A DNA stretch of 48,179 bases from Chloroflexota bacterium (GCA_902810765.1 CADDYR010000003.1:1-48179); one strand, 5' to 3'. Shown: positions 36,183 to 45,145, numbered from the stretch's first letter. Notes: a model not told the origin generated them from the sequence alone. Made by a program: numbers and translations.

Positions 36183-36296
36183 CTATCCCTGGCGCTGCTT
36201 GTGCCTGGGGTTGATGCAGATCACGCGCACCTGACCGTTGCGCCTGATCACCTTGCACTTCTCGCATCTGACCTTTACCGATGCTCGTACCTTCAT
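36183..36296 (-). CDS. rpmJ: 50S ribosomal protein L36
   Basis: A 37-residue gene. The protein begins [19 protein letters not shown] and ends with NPRHKQRQG. Zinc ligands are in place: Cys11, Cys14, Cys27 and His32, so it is the zinc-binding (C+) form. ATG 36296 and the TAG at 36183-36185 give the normal length. It sits between infA and rpsM as usual. Confidence 0.96.
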   Translation of the reverse strand: MKVRASVKVRCEKCKVIRRNGQVRVICINPRHKQRQG

Positions 36297-36332
36297 CGTC
36301 TCGTCCGGCCGGTGTCCGGCCCTGCCCCCTCT

Positions 36333-36554
36333 CTACCTGAACCTGTACGTGATCCTGCCGCGGCTGAGGTCGTAGGGCGACAGCTCGATGAGCACGCGGT
36401 CCCCCGGCAGGATCCGGATGAAGTTGAGCCGGATCTTCCCGGACACGTGCGCGAGCACCTCGTGGCCGTTGTCCAGCTCCACCCGAAACATCGCGTTCGG
36501 CAGAGCCTCGACGACCCTTCCCTCGACCTCGATTGCGTCCTTCTTCCTTGCCAA
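36333..36554 (-). CDS. infA: Translation initiation factor IF-1
   Basis: IF-1 of 73 residues, an OB-fold protein that binds the ribosomal A site. It starts [31 protein letters not shown] (in parts) and has [33 protein letters not shown], matching the family. I chose TTG 36554, with GGGAGG about 5 bases upstream; upstream residues in the frame are not conserved. It is the first gene after the promoter in the adk-infA gap, and no map gene precedes it. Confidence 0.96.
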   Translation of the reverse strand: MARKKDAIEVEGRVVEALPNAMFRVELDNGHEVLAHVSGKIRLNFIRILPGDRVLIELSPYDLSRGRITYRFR

Positions 36555-36577
36555 GCGGCCTCCCGATTCTCCTGTCC

Positions 36578-36694
36578 GGTCGCGCGGCCCGATCACCGCG
36601 CCTCTTCGGAGCACACCAAAGCGGGGAGGTCGGGCGCCGGTCTCCGACCGCGCGCGACATCCCCGGTGCATCCAACCATTATAGCGAATGCACC
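36578..36694 (-). promoter_or_regulatory. Internal promoter and structured leader before infA
   Basis: A minus-strand TATAAT (plus 36678-36683) lies about 120 bases before infA. It is bracketed by a 7-bp inverted repeat, GGTGCAT (36665-36671) and ATGCACC (36688-36694). No clear -35 is seen. The leader can form two exclusive hairpins, CGGTC-GGA-GACCG or GGTCGG with CCGACC. This region takes the place where map usually lies, and would allow the alpha genes separate expression from secY-adk. Confidence 0.5.
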
Positions 36695-36710
36695 CGCCGG
36701 GGCGACATCT

Positions 36711-37370
36711 CTACGCCGCCACCCCCATCCGCTCGAGCAGCGCGGAGATGGAGCGCGCGACCTCCTCTACCGGTCGGTCCGCATCCACCCGCCTGAGCAC
36801 GCCCGCGCGCTCGTAGTGCTCCACCAGCTGCCCGTTCTGCTCCCGCCAAATCGCCAGCCGTCGCTCTATCGCCTCCGGGTAGTCGTCCGGACGCCGGTAC
36901 AGCTCGCTGCCGTCCACGTCGCAGACGCCCGGCCTCCTGGGCGGCCTGAAGTAGGTGTTGTAGTCGTGGTTCGCCGCCCGGCAGTACAGCCTGCCCTCGA
37001 GCCTCTTCTTCACGACGTCCAGCGGCGCCGTGAGCTCGAGCGCGAGGTCCACCCGCTCGCCGCGCGCCTCGAGCGCCCGGTCTAGCGCCACCGCCTGCGG
37101 CAGCGTCCGCGGGAAGCCGTCGAGGATCACCCCCGGCCCGCCGACGTCCTCCCCCATCTCCTGCAGTATGAGCCGGATCGTCAGGTCGTCCGGTACCAGC
37201 TCGCCCGCGTCGTAGTACCGGCGTACCTCTCTGCCCAGCTCGGTGTCGCTCTGCCGGGCCGCGCGGAGCACGTCACCGCTCGCGACGTATCGGAAGCCGA
37301 ACCTGTCGACCAGCTTCGCGGCCTGCGTCCCCTTGCCCGATCCCTGCGGGCCAAGCATCACGACGTTCAC
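36711..37370 (-). CDS. adk: Adenylate kinase
   Basis: Catalyses ATP + AMP = 2 ADP. The 219 residues are the long form with a LID domain. Walker A is LGPQGSGKGTQAAKL, the AMP site has ASGDVLR, and LDGFPRTLPQA and the LID arginines are present. The zinc site of long Adk is altered: Cys130, Ala133 (Cys in B. subtilis), Cys150 and Asp153, with a His at 135. GTG 37370 directly abuts the secY stop. A weak upstream GAGGGG lies 13 bases away, so translation probably depends on coupling to secY. Confidence 0.96.
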   Translation of the reverse strand: MNVVMLGPQGSGKGTQAAKLVDRFGFRYVASGDVLRAARQSDTELGREVRRYYDAGELVPDDLTIRLILQEMGEDVGGPGVILDGFPRTLPQAVALDRALEARGERVDLALELTAPLDVVKKRLEGRLYCRAANHDYNTYFRPPRRPGVCDVDGSELYRRPDDYPEAIERRLAIWREQNGQLVEHYERAGVLRRVDADRPVEEVARSISALLERMGVAA

Positions 37371-38678
37371 TTACTTGATGAACCCCTCGTACCGCCGCAT
37401 CAGAAGCTGCGCGTCGAGCTGCCTCATCGTGTCGATCGCCACGCCGACGACGATCAGCAGCGCAGTGCTGCTGATGAGCACGTTGTTCAGGTTGAACGCC
37501 TCACCGATGACGAACGGCAGCACGGCCACCACGCCCAGGAACAGCGCGCCTATGAGCGTGATGCGGTTGAGCACCCGGTACAGGTACTCCGAGGTGGGCC
37601 GGCCCGGGCGTATGCCCGGGATGAAGCCGCCCTGGCGCTGCAGGTTCTCCGAGATGTTCTGCTGCTGGAAGATCACCAGCGTGTAGAAGTACGTGAACGC
37701 CACCACCATGACGAAGTACAGCGCCTGGTACAGCCACGACTTCGGGTTGAACAGCGTCTGCACGAACAGCGCCGCGTCGCGCACCCACGCCGTGTGCGCG
37801 TTCACGAAGAAGCTCGCCACCGTTGAGGGCACGATCATGATCGAGATCGCGAAGATCAGCGGGATCATCCCCGCGTAGTTCACCTTCAGCGGGATGTGCG
37901 TGCTGCCGCCGCCCCGCACGATGCGGTTGCCCCGCACCCGGCGCGCGTACTGCACCGGTATGCGGCGCTCCCCGAGCGTGATCATCACGATGCCCGCGAT
38001 CGTGATGCAGGTGATCGCGGCGATCGCCAGGATCTGGAAGAAGCTCGCGAACGCGCCACCGCCGACGACGATGTTCCGCCCCAGCTCCGGCAGCCTGGAC
38101 ACGATGCCCCCGAATATAATGATCGAGACTCCGTTGCCGATGCCCTGCTCGGTGATCAGCTCCCCGATCCATACCAGGAGCATCGTCCCGGCGGTCATCG
38201 CCGCGACCATCGCGACCGTCTTCAGCCAGTACGGCCCGAACAGGCCGAAGCCGGTGATCACCGGCGGAGAGGAGTTCGCCAGGATCGCGATCTGGCCGTA
38301 GCCCTGCAGCGCCGCGAGGGGCACCGTCAGGTAGTGGGTGTACCGGTTGATCTTGATGCGCCCCTGCTCGCCGCCCTCCTTCGACAGCTCGGTGAGCCTC
38401 GGGATGATCGGCACGAGCAGCTGCATGATGATGCTAGCCGTGATGTAGGGGTAGACGCCCAGCGCGACGATCGAGAACGTGCTCAGGGTGCCCCCCGAGA
38501 ACACGTTCAGCAGGTTCAGGATCTGGTTCTGCTCGAAGAGCTGGCGCAGCCTGGCGATGTCGATCCCCGGTAGGGTGACTCCGGCGAGCGCACGGAACAC
38601 CACCAGCATCGCCAGCGTGAAGAGTATGCGCCGGCGGATGTCGGGGATGCGCCAGGCGTTAACTACCGACTGAAGCAT
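37371..38678 (-). CDS. secY: Preprotein translocase subunit SecY
   Basis: Channel-forming subunit of the Sec translocon, 435 residues and ten membrane helices expected. Family blocks include RRRILFTLAMLVVFRALAGVTLPGID, the plug-region FSGGTLSTFSIVALGVYPYITASII, GNGVSIIIF, the cytosolic loop GERRIPVQYARR and FIPGIRPGRPTSEYL. ATG 38678 has GAGGAG about 6 bases upstream and lies inside the end of rplO, a 20-base overlap. Standard place between rplO and adk. Confidence 0.97.
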   Translation of the reverse strand: MLQSVVNAWRIPDIRRRILFTLAMLVVFRALAGVTLPGIDIARLRQLFEQNQILNLLNVFSGGTLSTFSIVALGVYPYITASIIMQLLVPIIPRLTELSKEGGEQGRIKINRYTHYLTVPLAALQGYGQIAILANSSPPVITGFGLFGPYWLKTVAMVAAMTAGTMLLVWIGELITEQGIGNGVSIIIFGGIVSRLPELGRNIVVGGGAFASFFQILAIAAITCITIAGIVMITLGERRIPVQYARRVRGNRIVRGGGSTHIPLKVNYAGMIPLIFAISIMIVPSTVASFFVNAHTAWVRDAALFVQTLFNPKSWLYQALYFVMVVAFTYFYTLVIFQQQNISENLQRQGGFIPGIRPGRPTSEYLYRVLNRITLIGALFLGVVAVLPFVIGEAFNLNNVLISSTALLIVVGVAIDTMRQLDAQLLMRRYEGFIK

Positions 38679-39132
38679 CTATCTCCTCTACGCTGCCCCC
38701 GGCAGCCTCTACCTTGGCCCGGGCGCTCGCGGACGCCTTGTGGACCCGCACCTTCAGGGCCCTCGTCACCTCGCCGTTCGCGAGCAGCTTCACCTTCAGC
38801 TCGCGCGTCGAGGACTTCCTCGGCCTGACCAGCCCGACCTCGATGAGCGTCTCCGGGGTGATCTCGGAGGACTCCATCGCCTCAAGGTCGGAGAGCTTGA
38901 CCAGCTGGTACTCGGTCTTGAACGGGTTCTTGAAGCCGCGCTTGTAGGGCATCCGCGAGATCAGGGGGTTCTGGCCGCCCTCGAATCCTACCCGGATGTT
39001 GCCTCCGGAGCGCGCCTTCTGGCCCTTCGTGCCGCGACCGGCGGTCTTGACGTGTCCCGACCCGTACCCGCGGCCGACCCGCTTGCGATCCCTGTGCGCG
39101 CCCCTCGGGGGCCTGAGCTCGTTCTGCTTCAT
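38659..39132 (-). CDS. rplO: 50S ribosomal protein L15
   Basis: L15 of 157 residues. The basic Gly-rich N-terminal extension that enters the 23S rRNA is clear: LRPPRGAHRDRKRVGRGYGSG, then HVKTAGRGTKGQKARSGG. The globular part has GFEGGQNPLISRMPYKRGF. ATG 39132 has GGAAG upstream. It overlaps secY by 20 bases. Confidence 0.96.
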   Translation of the reverse strand: MKQNELRPPRGAHRDRKRVGRGYGSGHVKTAGRGTKGQKARSGGNIRVGFEGGQNPLISRMPYKRGFKNPFKTEYQLVKLSDLEAMESSEITPETLIEVGLVRPRKSSTRELKVKLLANGEVTRALKVRVHKASASARAKVEAAGGSVEEIDASVGS

Positions 39133-39148
39133 CTTACTTCCAATCCGT

Positions 39149-39346
39149 CTACCTGGCCTCTTCGCCGGCCTCCTCGACCGACACGAGATGGCGCACCGTC
39201 CTGATCATCCCACGGACCACCGGCGTGTCCTCCTTCTCGACGGTCTGGTGAGGGCGCCTGAGTCCGAGCGAGCGCACGGTCTCCCGCTGGTTGGGCGGGC
39301 GACCGATCACCGAGCGCCTGAGCGTGATCCTGAGCTTACTCGCCAT
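39149..39346 (-). CDS. rpmD: 50S ribosomal protein L30
   Basis: L30 of 65 residues: [28 protein letters not shown] then [23 protein letters not shown] (the core pattern). Slightly acidic tail [11 protein letters not shown] 39346 overlaps the end of rpsE by 11 bases. Standard place between rpsE and rplO. Confidence 0.95.
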   Translation of the reverse strand: MASKLRITLRRSVIGRPPNQRETVRSLGLRRPHQTVEKEDTPVVRGMIRTVRHLVSVEEAGEEAR

Positions 39347-39929
39347 CCGCGGCCTCCTCCACCGGCACGGCCTCGGCCTCGCCGGTCGCGACCTCCTCGC
39401 GGGAGGGCTCGACCCGCAGGCCGTTCGTCGCCGCCACGCCCTCGGCCTCCCGGCGCTCCGTGGAGCGCGCGGCCTCTCGGGGCTGGAGCTCCGCCAGCCC
39501 CTTCATCGCGGCGCGGACCGCGTTCACCGGGTTGCTGCTGCCGACGATCTTCGTCAGCACGTCCTTCACGCCCGCCGCCTCCATCACGGCGCGAACGCCG
39601 CCGCCCGCGATCACGCCGGTTCCGGGGCGCGCCGGCTTCATCAGCACGCGCGACGCCCCGAAGTTGGCGACGACCTCGTGCGGGATGGTGCCGTTGTGCA
39701 GCGGCACGACTATCATGTGCTTCTTCGCGTCCTCCACGCCCTTGCGGATGGACTCCGGGACCTCCGAGGCGCGTCCGATGCCAGCGCCCACGTGGCCGCT
39801 GCCGTCGCCCACCACGACGACCGTGCTGAAGCTGAACCTGCGTCCGCCCTGCACGACCTTCGCCACGCGGTTGATGCTGACCACCTTCTCGGTGAGGTTC
39901 TCGAGTTCGTTTGGGTTTATTCGGGCCAA
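39336..39929 (-). CDS. rpsE: 30S ribosomal protein S5
   Basis: S5 of 197 residues, involved in mRNA helicase activity and decoding accuracy. Core blocks: [58 protein letters not shown] and [23 protein letters not shown]. The last 40 or so residues (from [10 protein letters not shown]) are an acidic, low-complexity extension not seen in the common 160-170-residue form. TTG 39929 has GGGAGG 5 bases upstream. It overlaps rpmD. Confidence 0.96.
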   Translation of the reverse strand: MARINPNELENLTEKVVSINRVAKVVQGGRRFSFSTVVVVGDGSGHVGAGIGRASEVPESIRKGVEDAKKHMIVVPLHNGTIPHEVVANFGASRVLMKPARPGTGVIAGGGVRAVMEAAGVKDVLTKIVGSSNPVNAVRAAMKGLAELQPREAARSTERREAEGVAATNGLRVEPSREEVATGEAEAVPVEEAADGE

Positions 39930-39939
39930 CGGTTCCTCC

Positions 39940-40305
39940 CTAGAATTCGAGTCCGGCCCCGCGGGCCCCTTCCGCGAGCGACTTCACGCGCCCGTGGTAC
40001 AGCCAGCCCCCGCGATCGAACACGACCTGCGTCACGCCGCGCTCACGGGCGCGCTGCCCGACGAGCTCTCCCACTCTGCGCGCCTCCTCGACCTTCGTGA
40101 GCTCCTTCATCGAGGGCCGGATGCTCGGGTCGAGGCTGGACGCCGCGGCGAGCGTGTGGCCCGCGGTGTCGTCTATCACCTGGGCGTAGATATGCCGGAC
40201 GCTCCTGAACACGTTCAGGCGCGGCCTCTCCGCGGTGCCGCTGACGCGTCCGCGTACCCGGGTGTGGCGCTTCCGGCGAGCCGCCATCCTAGTCTGTGCT
40301 GTCAT
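39940..40305 (-). CDS. rplR: 50S ribosomal protein L18
   Basis: L18 of 121 residues, a 5S rRNA-binding protein. It has [36 protein letters not shown] and the end [20 protein letters not shown]. The first ATG at 40305 gives an extra MTAQTR; an ATG at 40287 ([10 protein letters not shown]) is possible. Neither has a strong Shine-Dalgarno sequence. Confidence 0.96.
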   Translation of the reverse strand: MTAQTRMAARRKRHTRVRGRVSGTAERPRLNVFRSVRHIYAQVIDDTAGHTLAAASSLDPSIRPSMKELTKVEEARRVGELVGQRARERGVTQVVFDRGGWLYHGRVKSLAEGARGAGLEF

Positions 40306-40330
40306 CCGAGTTCCCTAATCTCCGTCGAGC

Positions 40331-40882
40331 TTACTTCCGGCCACCGGCCCTGCCGGCCTTGCCCGCCTTGCGCCGCACGACCTCTCCGGCGTACCTGATG
40401 CCCTTCCCCTTGTACGGCTCGGGCGGCCGGACCGACCTGATCTTCGCCGCCTGCTCGCCCACCATCTGCTTGTCTATGCCCTGCACGCTGATGCGAGTCG
40501 GCGTCTCCACGACGAACGTGATGCCCTCCGGCGGCCTCACGCGGACCGGGTGCGACAGCCCCACGCTCAGCACGAGGTTCTCACCCTCCTTCGCCGCCCG
40601 GTAGCCGACCCCGCTAATCTCCAGGTCCTTGCGATAGCCCTGGGTCACGCCGACGACCAGGTTGTTGACGAGCGTGCGGGTCAGCCCGTGCAGCGCCCTC
40701 GTGTGGGGCTCCTCGGACCTCCGGCGCACCTCGAGGACCGAGTCCGACTGGTGGAGCTCCAGGTCGCCCACGACGGTGTGCGAGAGCTCGCCCCTCGGCC
40801 CCTTCACCGTCACCGTGGGGCCGGAGATCTCGACGCTCACCCCCTGCGGGATCTGTATCGGCATCCTGCCTATTCGCGACAC
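40331..40882 (-). CDS. rplF: 50S ribosomal protein L6
   Basis: L6 of 183 residues, two similar domains near the factor-binding site. It begins [19 protein letters not shown], has [30 protein letters not shown] and the C-terminal [30 protein letters not shown] 40882 has GGAGGAG 8 bases upstream. Confidence 0.97.
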   Translation of the reverse strand: MSRIGRMPIQIPQGVSVEISGPTVTVKGPRGELSHTVVGDLELHQSDSVLEVRRRSEEPHTRALHGLTRTLVNNLVVGVTQGYRKDLEISGVGYRAAKEGENLVLSVGLSHPVRVRPPEGITFVVETPTRISVQGIDKQMVGEQAAKIRSVRPPEPYKGKGIRYAGEVVRRKAGKAGRAGGRK

Positions 40883-40909
40883 TGTTCCGACTCCTCCAAG
40901 CTCTCCGGA

Positions 40910-41314
40910 CTACCAGACCTGACAGAGCACCTCGCCGCCGAGGCCCTCCCGGTAGGCGCGCCTGCCGGTCATCACACCCTTCGACGTCGACACGATGGAC
41001 ACCCCCAGGCCGCTGCGCACCCGCGGGATCTGGTCGTGCCTGGCGTACACGCGCAGGCCCGGCTTGCTTACCCTCCTCAATCCTTGGATGCGCGGGCGCT
41101 TGTCGGGGCCGTAGCGCAGCCGTATCTTGAGGTCCGGCTGGGGACCGTTGCCCGGCGCGACCTCGTACCCCGCGATGTAGCCCTCCTGCTTCAGGATCTC
41201 GGCGATCGCCACCTTGACCTTCGAGCTCTTCATCGTCACGACCTTGTGCCGAGCCATCGAGCCGTTGCGTATGCGGGTGAGCATGTCCGCGATCGGATCC
41301 GTCGTCTGGAACAT
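40910..41314 (-). CDS. rpsH: 30S ribosomal protein S8
   Basis: S8 of 134 residues, a primary 16S rRNA binder and the spc-operon repressor in E. coli. It begins [23 protein letters not shown] and ends with the conserved [35 protein letters not shown] 41314 has AGGAGA upstream; upstream residues in the frame overlap rpsN and are not S8. It follows rpsN by 8 bases. Confidence 0.96.
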   Translation of the reverse strand: MFQTTDPIADMLTRIRNGSMARHKVVTMKSSKVKVAIAEILKQEGYIAGYEVAPGNGPQPDLKIRLRYGPDKRPRIQGLRRVSKPGLRVYARHDQIPRVRSGLGVSIVSTSKGVMTGRRAYREGLGGEVLCQVW

Positions 41315-41322
41315 CTCGTCTC

Positions 41323-41508
41323 CTACCAGCTGGACTTCGTCACGCCGGGGATCTCCCCCCGGGACGCAAGCTCTCTGAAGCAGATGCGGCACATGCCGAA
41401 CTTGCGCATGTAGGCCCTCGGCCTGCCGCACAGCCTGCAGCGGTTGTACGCCCTCGTGCGGTACTTGGGCTTGCGCTGCGCCTTGATTATGAGCGACTTC
41501 TTCGCCAA
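41323..41508 (-). CDS. rpsN: 30S ribosomal protein S14, zinc-binding type
   Basis: The 61-residue short S14 (type Z). Four cysteines in [20 protein letters not shown] bind zinc, and the family end [17 protein letters not shown] is intact. The start is TTG 41508 (MAKKSLI), with AGGAGA about 10 bases upstream. The zinc form is common in Gram-positive bacteria, Chloroflexota and thermophiles. Confidence 0.96.
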   Translation of the reverse strand: MAKKSLIIKAQRKPKYRTRAYNRCRLCGRPRAYMRKFGMCRICFRELASRGEIPGVTKSSW

Positions 41509-41539
41509 CGTGCTGAGTCTCCTACGATCCCTTTAATCC

Positions 41540-42094
41540 CTACGCGGCCTGCTGCCTGCGGAAGGGCATCCCGAGCATCTCGAGCAGCTGCCGGCCCTCC
41601 TCGTCCGACCTGGCCGTCGTGACGATGGTCACCTCCATGCCCCGCACGCGGTCTATCCGGTCGTAATCAATCTCTGGAAACACGATCTGCTCCCTCAGGC
41701 CGAGCGTGTAGTTGCCCCTCCCGTCGAAGGAGCTGGTCGAGACCCCCCTGAAGTCCCTGATCTGGGGCAGAGCGAGGTTGATCAGCCTGTCGAGGAACTC
41801 CCAGGCGCGGTCGCCGCGCAGCGTCACCATCACCCCGATGGGGTTGCCCTGGCGCACCTTGAACTGCGCGATGCTCCTCTTGGCCCTCGTCACGACGGGT
41901 TTCTGTCCGGTGATCGTCGCCAGGTCGGATGCTGCCGCGTCGAGCGCCCTCGGGTTCTGCAGCGCCTCCCCCAAGCCGATGTTGACGACGATCTTCTCGA
42001 TCCGGGGCACCTGCATCGGGTTGGAGTACCCGAACGTCTCCATGAGCCTCGGCACGAGCGTCTGCCTGTACATCTCCTTCAATCGCGGAGTCAA
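41540..42094 (-). CDS. rplE: 50S ribosomal protein L5
   Basis: L5 of 184 residues, binding 5S rRNA and contacting P-site tRNA. Blocks: [62 protein letters not shown] and [10 protein letters not shown]. The start is TTG 42094 with GGAGG 9 bases upstream. It follows rplX by 13 bases. Confidence 0.97.
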   Translation of the reverse strand: MTPRLKEMYRQTLVPRLMETFGYSNPMQVPRIEKIVVNIGLGEALQNPRALDAAASDLATITGQKPVVTRAKRSIAQFKVRQGNPIGVMVTLRGDRAWEFLDRLINLALPQIRDFRGVSTSSFDGRGNYTLGLREQIVFPEIDYDRIDRVRGMEVTIVTTARSDEEGRQLLEMLGMPFRRQQAA

Positions 42095-42107
42095 TCCCTG
42101 AGTCCTC

Positions 42108-42425
42108 CTACGCCCGCTCTATGCTCTCGTTGCACTTGCGGCAGTACCGGATCTTGTGTCCGCGCTCGTCGCGCCGGATCGCGACCCGCACCGCGTTGTG
42201 GCAGTTCGGGCACACGACCATCACGTTGCTCACGTGCAGCGGGTTCTCGCGCTCCACTATGCCCGCCTGGGCCACGCCGGGACGTCCCTTCTGGTGCTTC
42301 TTCACCCGGTTCACGCCCTCGACGATCACGCGGTCCTCCCGCGGGATCGCGACCCGGACGGTGCCCGTCTTTCCCTTGTCCTTGCCGGCGATGACCTTCA
42401 CCTCATCGCCCCTCTTCAACCTCAC
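42108..42425 (-). CDS. rplX: 50S ribosomal protein L24
   Basis: L24 of 105 residues, an assembly initiator. The KOW motif is [22 protein letters not shown], followed by [13 protein letters not shown]. The C-terminal part carries CPNC and CRKC pairs, a zinc-ribbon pattern found in some but not all L24. GTG 42425 follows AGAGGTGA. An internal promoter lies just upstream. Confidence 0.96.
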   Translation of the reverse strand: MRLKRGDEVKVIAGKDKGKTGTVRVAIPREDRVIVEGVNRVKKHQKGRPGVAQAGIVERENPLHVSNVMVVCPNCHNAVRVAIRRDERGHKIRYCRKCNESIERA

Positions 42426-42453
42426 GTGCTCACCTCTCCGAACCAGCTTATAA

Positions 42454-42499
42454 GTGGGCGCAAGTATTGATTATAGGACACGCCCACGGGGCAAGGCAA
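42454..42499 (-). promoter_or_regulatory. Internal promoter between rplN and rplX
   Basis: On the minus strand TTGCCT (plus 42494-42499) and TATAAT (plus 42470-42475) are separated by 18 bases, in the 79-base rplN-rplX gap. The -10 is bracketed by a perfect 7-bp inverted repeat, GTGGGCG (42454-42460) and CGCCCAC (42481-42487). This would drive rplX and downstream spc genes independently of the S10 promoter. Confidence 0.6.
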
Positions 42500-42504
42500 A
42501 CTCC

Positions 42505-42873
42505 CTACAGCACCTCGGGCGCGAGGCTCACGATCCTCGTGAACCGCCTCTCGCGCAGCTCTCGGGCGACGGGGCCGAAGATCCGCGTGCCGCGCGGCGT
42601 GTTCTGAGGGGTGATTAGCACGGCCGCGTTGTCGTCGAACTTGATGAACGAGCCGTCCTCGCGGCCTATCGGCTGGGCCGTCCGCACGACCACCGCGCGC
42701 ACGACCTCGCCCTTGCGCACCGCGCTGTTCGGCTGGGCCTGCTTCACCGACGCGATTATGACGTCCCCGACCCCCGCGTACTTCCGGTTCGAGCCGCCGA
42801 GCACGCGGATGCACATTATCTCCCGGGCGCCCGAGTTATCGGCGACTCGCAGACGAGTGCTTGGCTGAATCAC
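42505..42873 (-). CDS. rplN: 50S ribosomal protein L14
   Basis: L14 of 122 residues, an intersubunit bridge protein. It begins [27 protein letters not shown] and has [29 protein letters not shown] and [29 protein letters not shown] (split). GTG 42873 overlaps the rpsQ stop as GTGA. Confidence 0.97.
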   Translation of the reverse strand: MIQPSTRLRVADNSGAREIMCIRVLGGSNRKYAGVGDVIIASVKQAQPNSAVRKGEVVRAVVVRTAQPIGREDGSFIKFDDNAAVLITPQNTPRGTRIFGPVARELRERRFTRIVSLAPEVL

Positions 42874-43127
42874 TGGCTTCTCTCGACAATGCTCAGCAGC
42901 CGCCAGCGCTTGTCCTTGCTCAGCGGCCGCGACTCGATGATCCTCACAGTGTCGCCGATCCTCGCCTCGTTCCTCTCGTCGTGGGCCTTGAACCGGCTCG
43001 AGCGGCGCACCATCTTGTGGTAGATGGGATGCCGTCTCATGTAGGTCACGTCTACGACGATGGTCTTGTCCATCTTGTCGCTGACGACCTTGCCCACCTT
43101 GATCTGTCTCCTGCCCTGCTCAGCCAT
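42870..43127 (-). CDS. rpsQ: 30S ribosomal protein S17
   Basis: S17 of 85 residues, OB fold, early 16S binder. Core: [60 protein letters not shown] (split). ATG 43127 overlaps rpmC by 8 bases, and the stop overlaps rplN. Confidence 0.96.
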   Translation of the reverse strand: MAEQGRRQIKVGKVVSDKMDKTIVVDVTYMRRHPIYHKMVRRSSRFKAHDERNEARIGDTVRIIESRPLSKDKRWRLLSIVERSQ

Positions 43128-43320
43128 TCTCCGCCTCCTGCCGCTCGCGAAGCACCGTCTTCATTCGCGCGATGTCCCGGCGCAGCTGACGGAACCTCGC
43201 GGTGTTCACGGACTTGCCGGTGGCCATCTGGAAGCGCAGGTTGAACATCTCCTCGCGCGCCTCCCGGATGCGCCTGGCGAGCTCGGCGTTGTCCAGATTT
43301 CTCGCTTCGGATGCCTGCAT
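43120..43320 (-). CDS. rpmC: 50S ribosomal protein L29
   Basis: L29 of 66 residues, at the exit of the peptide tunnel. The family signature is [48 protein letters not shown] (in parts). ATG 43320. It follows rplP by 21 bases and overlaps rpsQ by 8. Confidence 0.96.
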   Translation of the reverse strand: MQASEARNLDNAELARRIREAREEMFNLRFQMATGKSVNTARFRQLRRDIARMKTVLRERQEAENG

Positions 43321-43341
43321 CGCTCTTGCGCCGGGCGAGCC

Positions 43342-43776
43342 CTACTCGCGGGTCTCGGCTCCGGCCACCTCCCTTTCCACTATCTTCGTCTTCACCGGCA
43401 GCTTGTGCGACGCGAGCCTGAGCGCCTCGAGGGCGACGTCGCGGCGCACGCCCGCCAGCTCGAACACTATCCTGCCCGGGCGCACCACGGCGACCCACCG
43501 GTCCGGAGCGCCCTTGCCCTTGCCCATGCGGGTCTCGGCGGGCTTCGCCGTGATCGCCTTGTCCGGGAATATCCTGATCCAGACCTTGCCGCCGCGCTTG
43601 ACGTGGTGGGTGATCGCCCTCCGCGCGGCCTCTATCTGCCGGCTGTCTATCCACGCCGCGTCCACCGCCTGCAGCCCGTAGTCGCCGAACGCCACCTCGG
43701 TGCCGCGCGTCGCCACCTGCTGGTCCACCTCGCCCCGGTGCGGCTTGCGATATCTGGTCCTCTTCGGCATCAGCAT
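43342..43776 (-). CDS. rplP: 50S ribosomal protein L16
   Basis: L16 of 144 residues, near the A site of the large subunit. It has [75 protein letters not shown] (in parts). ATG 43776 gives an extra Met-Leu; ATG 43770 is also possible. It follows rpsC by 7 bases. Confidence 0.97.
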   Translation of the reverse strand: MLMPKRTRYRKPHRGEVDQQVATRGTEVAFGDYGLQAVDAAWIDSRQIEAARRAITHHVKRGGKVWIRIFPDKAITAKPAETRMGKGKGAPDRWVAVVRPGRIVFELAGVRRDVALEALRLASHKLPVKTKIVEREVAGAETRE

Positions 43777-43783
43777 CAGTAAG

Positions 43784-44497
43784 CTACCCCCTTCTGGCGC
43801 GCGGCGGTCGTGGCGCGCGCTCCGGCCTGGGAGGCGGTGCGGCGAAGTCGGCCATCTGGGTCTCGCCCTCGGGCAGCACGTCTCCCTTGTACACCCACAC
43901 CTTCACGCCGATGCGCCCTCCACCCGTGTGGACGTGCACCTGAGCGTAGTCAATGTCCGCGCGCAGCGTGTGCAGGGGCACCCTCCCCTCTATCTCTGTG
44001 TGGGACCTCCTCATGGAGGAAGGCCCGGCGAGCAGGCCGGAGACCTTGATCTTGATGCCCTTCGCGCCCGCGCGCATCGCGCGCTGCACCGCCTGCTTCA
44101 TCGCGCGCCTGTATGAGATCCTGCGGGTGATCTGCTCGGCGATGTTCTCCGCGATGAGCTGTGCCTCGAGCTCGGGCTGGCGGATCTCCTCGATGTTCAG
44201 GTTGATGCGCCTGTTCGTCCGCCTCTCCAGCTCCCGTCGCAGCGCGTCAACCGTCGCGCCGCCCTTGCCGATCACTATGCCCGGCTTGGAGGTGTACACA
44301 TTCAGCGTGACCTCGTCGCCCGAGCGCGCGATCGTGACTCGGGCGATGCCCGCATTCGACAGCCTCTCCCTCACCAGGCGGCGCAGGAGCAGGTCCTCGT
44401 GCAGCTGGTTCGTGTACTCGCGGTCCGCGTACCAGCGGCTGCTCCAGTCCTTGATCACCCCCAGCCTGAAGCCGATGGGGTTTACCTTTCTGCCCAA
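43784..44497 (-). CDS. rpsC: 30S ribosomal protein S3
   Basis: S3 of 237 residues, at the mRNA entry tunnel. It begins [22 protein letters not shown] and has the KH motif [24 protein letters not shown], then [15 protein letters not shown] and the C-terminal [36 protein letters not shown]. The Pro/Arg-rich end ([17 protein letters not shown]) is variable in the family. Start TTG 44497, 3 bases after the rplV stop. Confidence 0.97.
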   Translation of the reverse strand: MGRKVNPIGFRLGVIKDWSSRWYADREYTNQLHEDLLLRRLVRERLSNAGIARVTIARSGDEVTLNVYTSKPGIVIGKGGATVDALRRELERRTNRRINLNIEEIRQPELEAQLIAENIAEQITRRISYRRAMKQAVQRAMRAGAKGIKIKVSGLLAGPSSMRRSHTEIEGRVPLHTLRADIDYAQVHVHTGGGRIGVKVWVYKGDVLPEGETQMADFAAPPPRPERAPRPPRARRG

Positions 44498-44500
44498 ATC

Positions 44501-44851
44501 CTAGCTCTCCTCCCCTGGAACCGACTCGTCGACCACCACCGTCACGTGGCTCATGCGCTTGAGGTATCGGTGCACGCGCCCGCGCGGCCCGAACCTCACC
44601 CGCTTCAGCGTCGGGCCGTCGTCGGCGTATATCTCCGCGACGTACAGGTTGTCCGGGTCGAGCTGGTAGTTGTTCTCCGCGTTGGCCGCGGCCGACTTGA
44701 CGACCTTGGCGACCTCGCCCGCGACGCCCTTGTTCGTGAAGCGCAGGATGTCCAGCGCCTCCTTGACCGGCTTGCCGCGCACCAGGTCTACGACCAGGCG
44801 GGTCTTCCTCGGGGAGGTTCGGATGAACCTGCCCGTCGCGCGTACTCGCAT
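44501..44851 (-). CDS. rplV: 50S ribosomal protein L22
   Basis: L22 of 116 residues; its long hairpin lines the exit tunnel. Blocks: RTSPRKTRLVVDLVRGKPVKEALDILRF, AAANAENNYQLDPDNLYVAEIY and RFGPRGRVHRYLKRMSHVTVVV. ATG 44851 has AGGAGG upstream. Confidence 0.97.
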   Translation of the reverse strand: MRVRATGRFIRTSPRKTRLVVDLVRGKPVKEALDILRFTNKGVAGEVAKVVKSAAANAENNYQLDPDNLYVAEIYADDGPTLKRVRFGPRGRVHRYLKRMSHVTVVVDESVPGEES

Positions 44852-44860
44852 ACTCCCCTC

Positions 44861-45145
44861 CTACTTCAGCCTGGTCGAGCGCTCGGTGTGGGCGCCGTGG
44901 CCGCGGAAGAACCGCGTGGGCGCGAACTCGCCGAGCTTGTGGCCGACCATGTTCTCCGAGATGTAGATCGGCACGTGCCGCCGGCCATCGTGCACGGCGA
45001 TGGTGTGCCCGACCATGTCGGGGAATATCGTGCTCGCGCGGGACCACGTCCGCACGATGCGCTTCTCGCCCCGGGCGTTCATCTCCTGTATCCGCCTGAG
45101 GAGCCGCTCCTCGACGAACGGTCCCTTCTTCGTGCTTCGTGACAT
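44861..45145 (-). CDS. rpsS: 30S ribosomal protein S19
   Basis: S19 of 94 residues, in the 30S head. It begins [19 protein letters not shown] and has [47 protein letters not shown] (in parts). ATG 45145 has GGGAGAAGGG upstream; extra upstream residues in the frame are in the rplB end. Confidence 0.97.
   Translation of the reverse strand: MSRSTKKGPFVEERLLRRIQEMNARGEKRIVRTWSRASTIFPDMVGHTIAVHDGRRHVPIYISENMVGHKLGEFAPTRFFRGHGAHTERSTRLK

Noticed and set aside
36555-36710. Remnant of a map gene
   Set aside because: No metal-ligand motifs of methionine aminopeptidase and no open frame of any length resembling it.
38659-38678. Frameshift between rplO and secY
   Set aside because: Both proteins are complete with normal ends; a 20-base overlap is enough to explain it.
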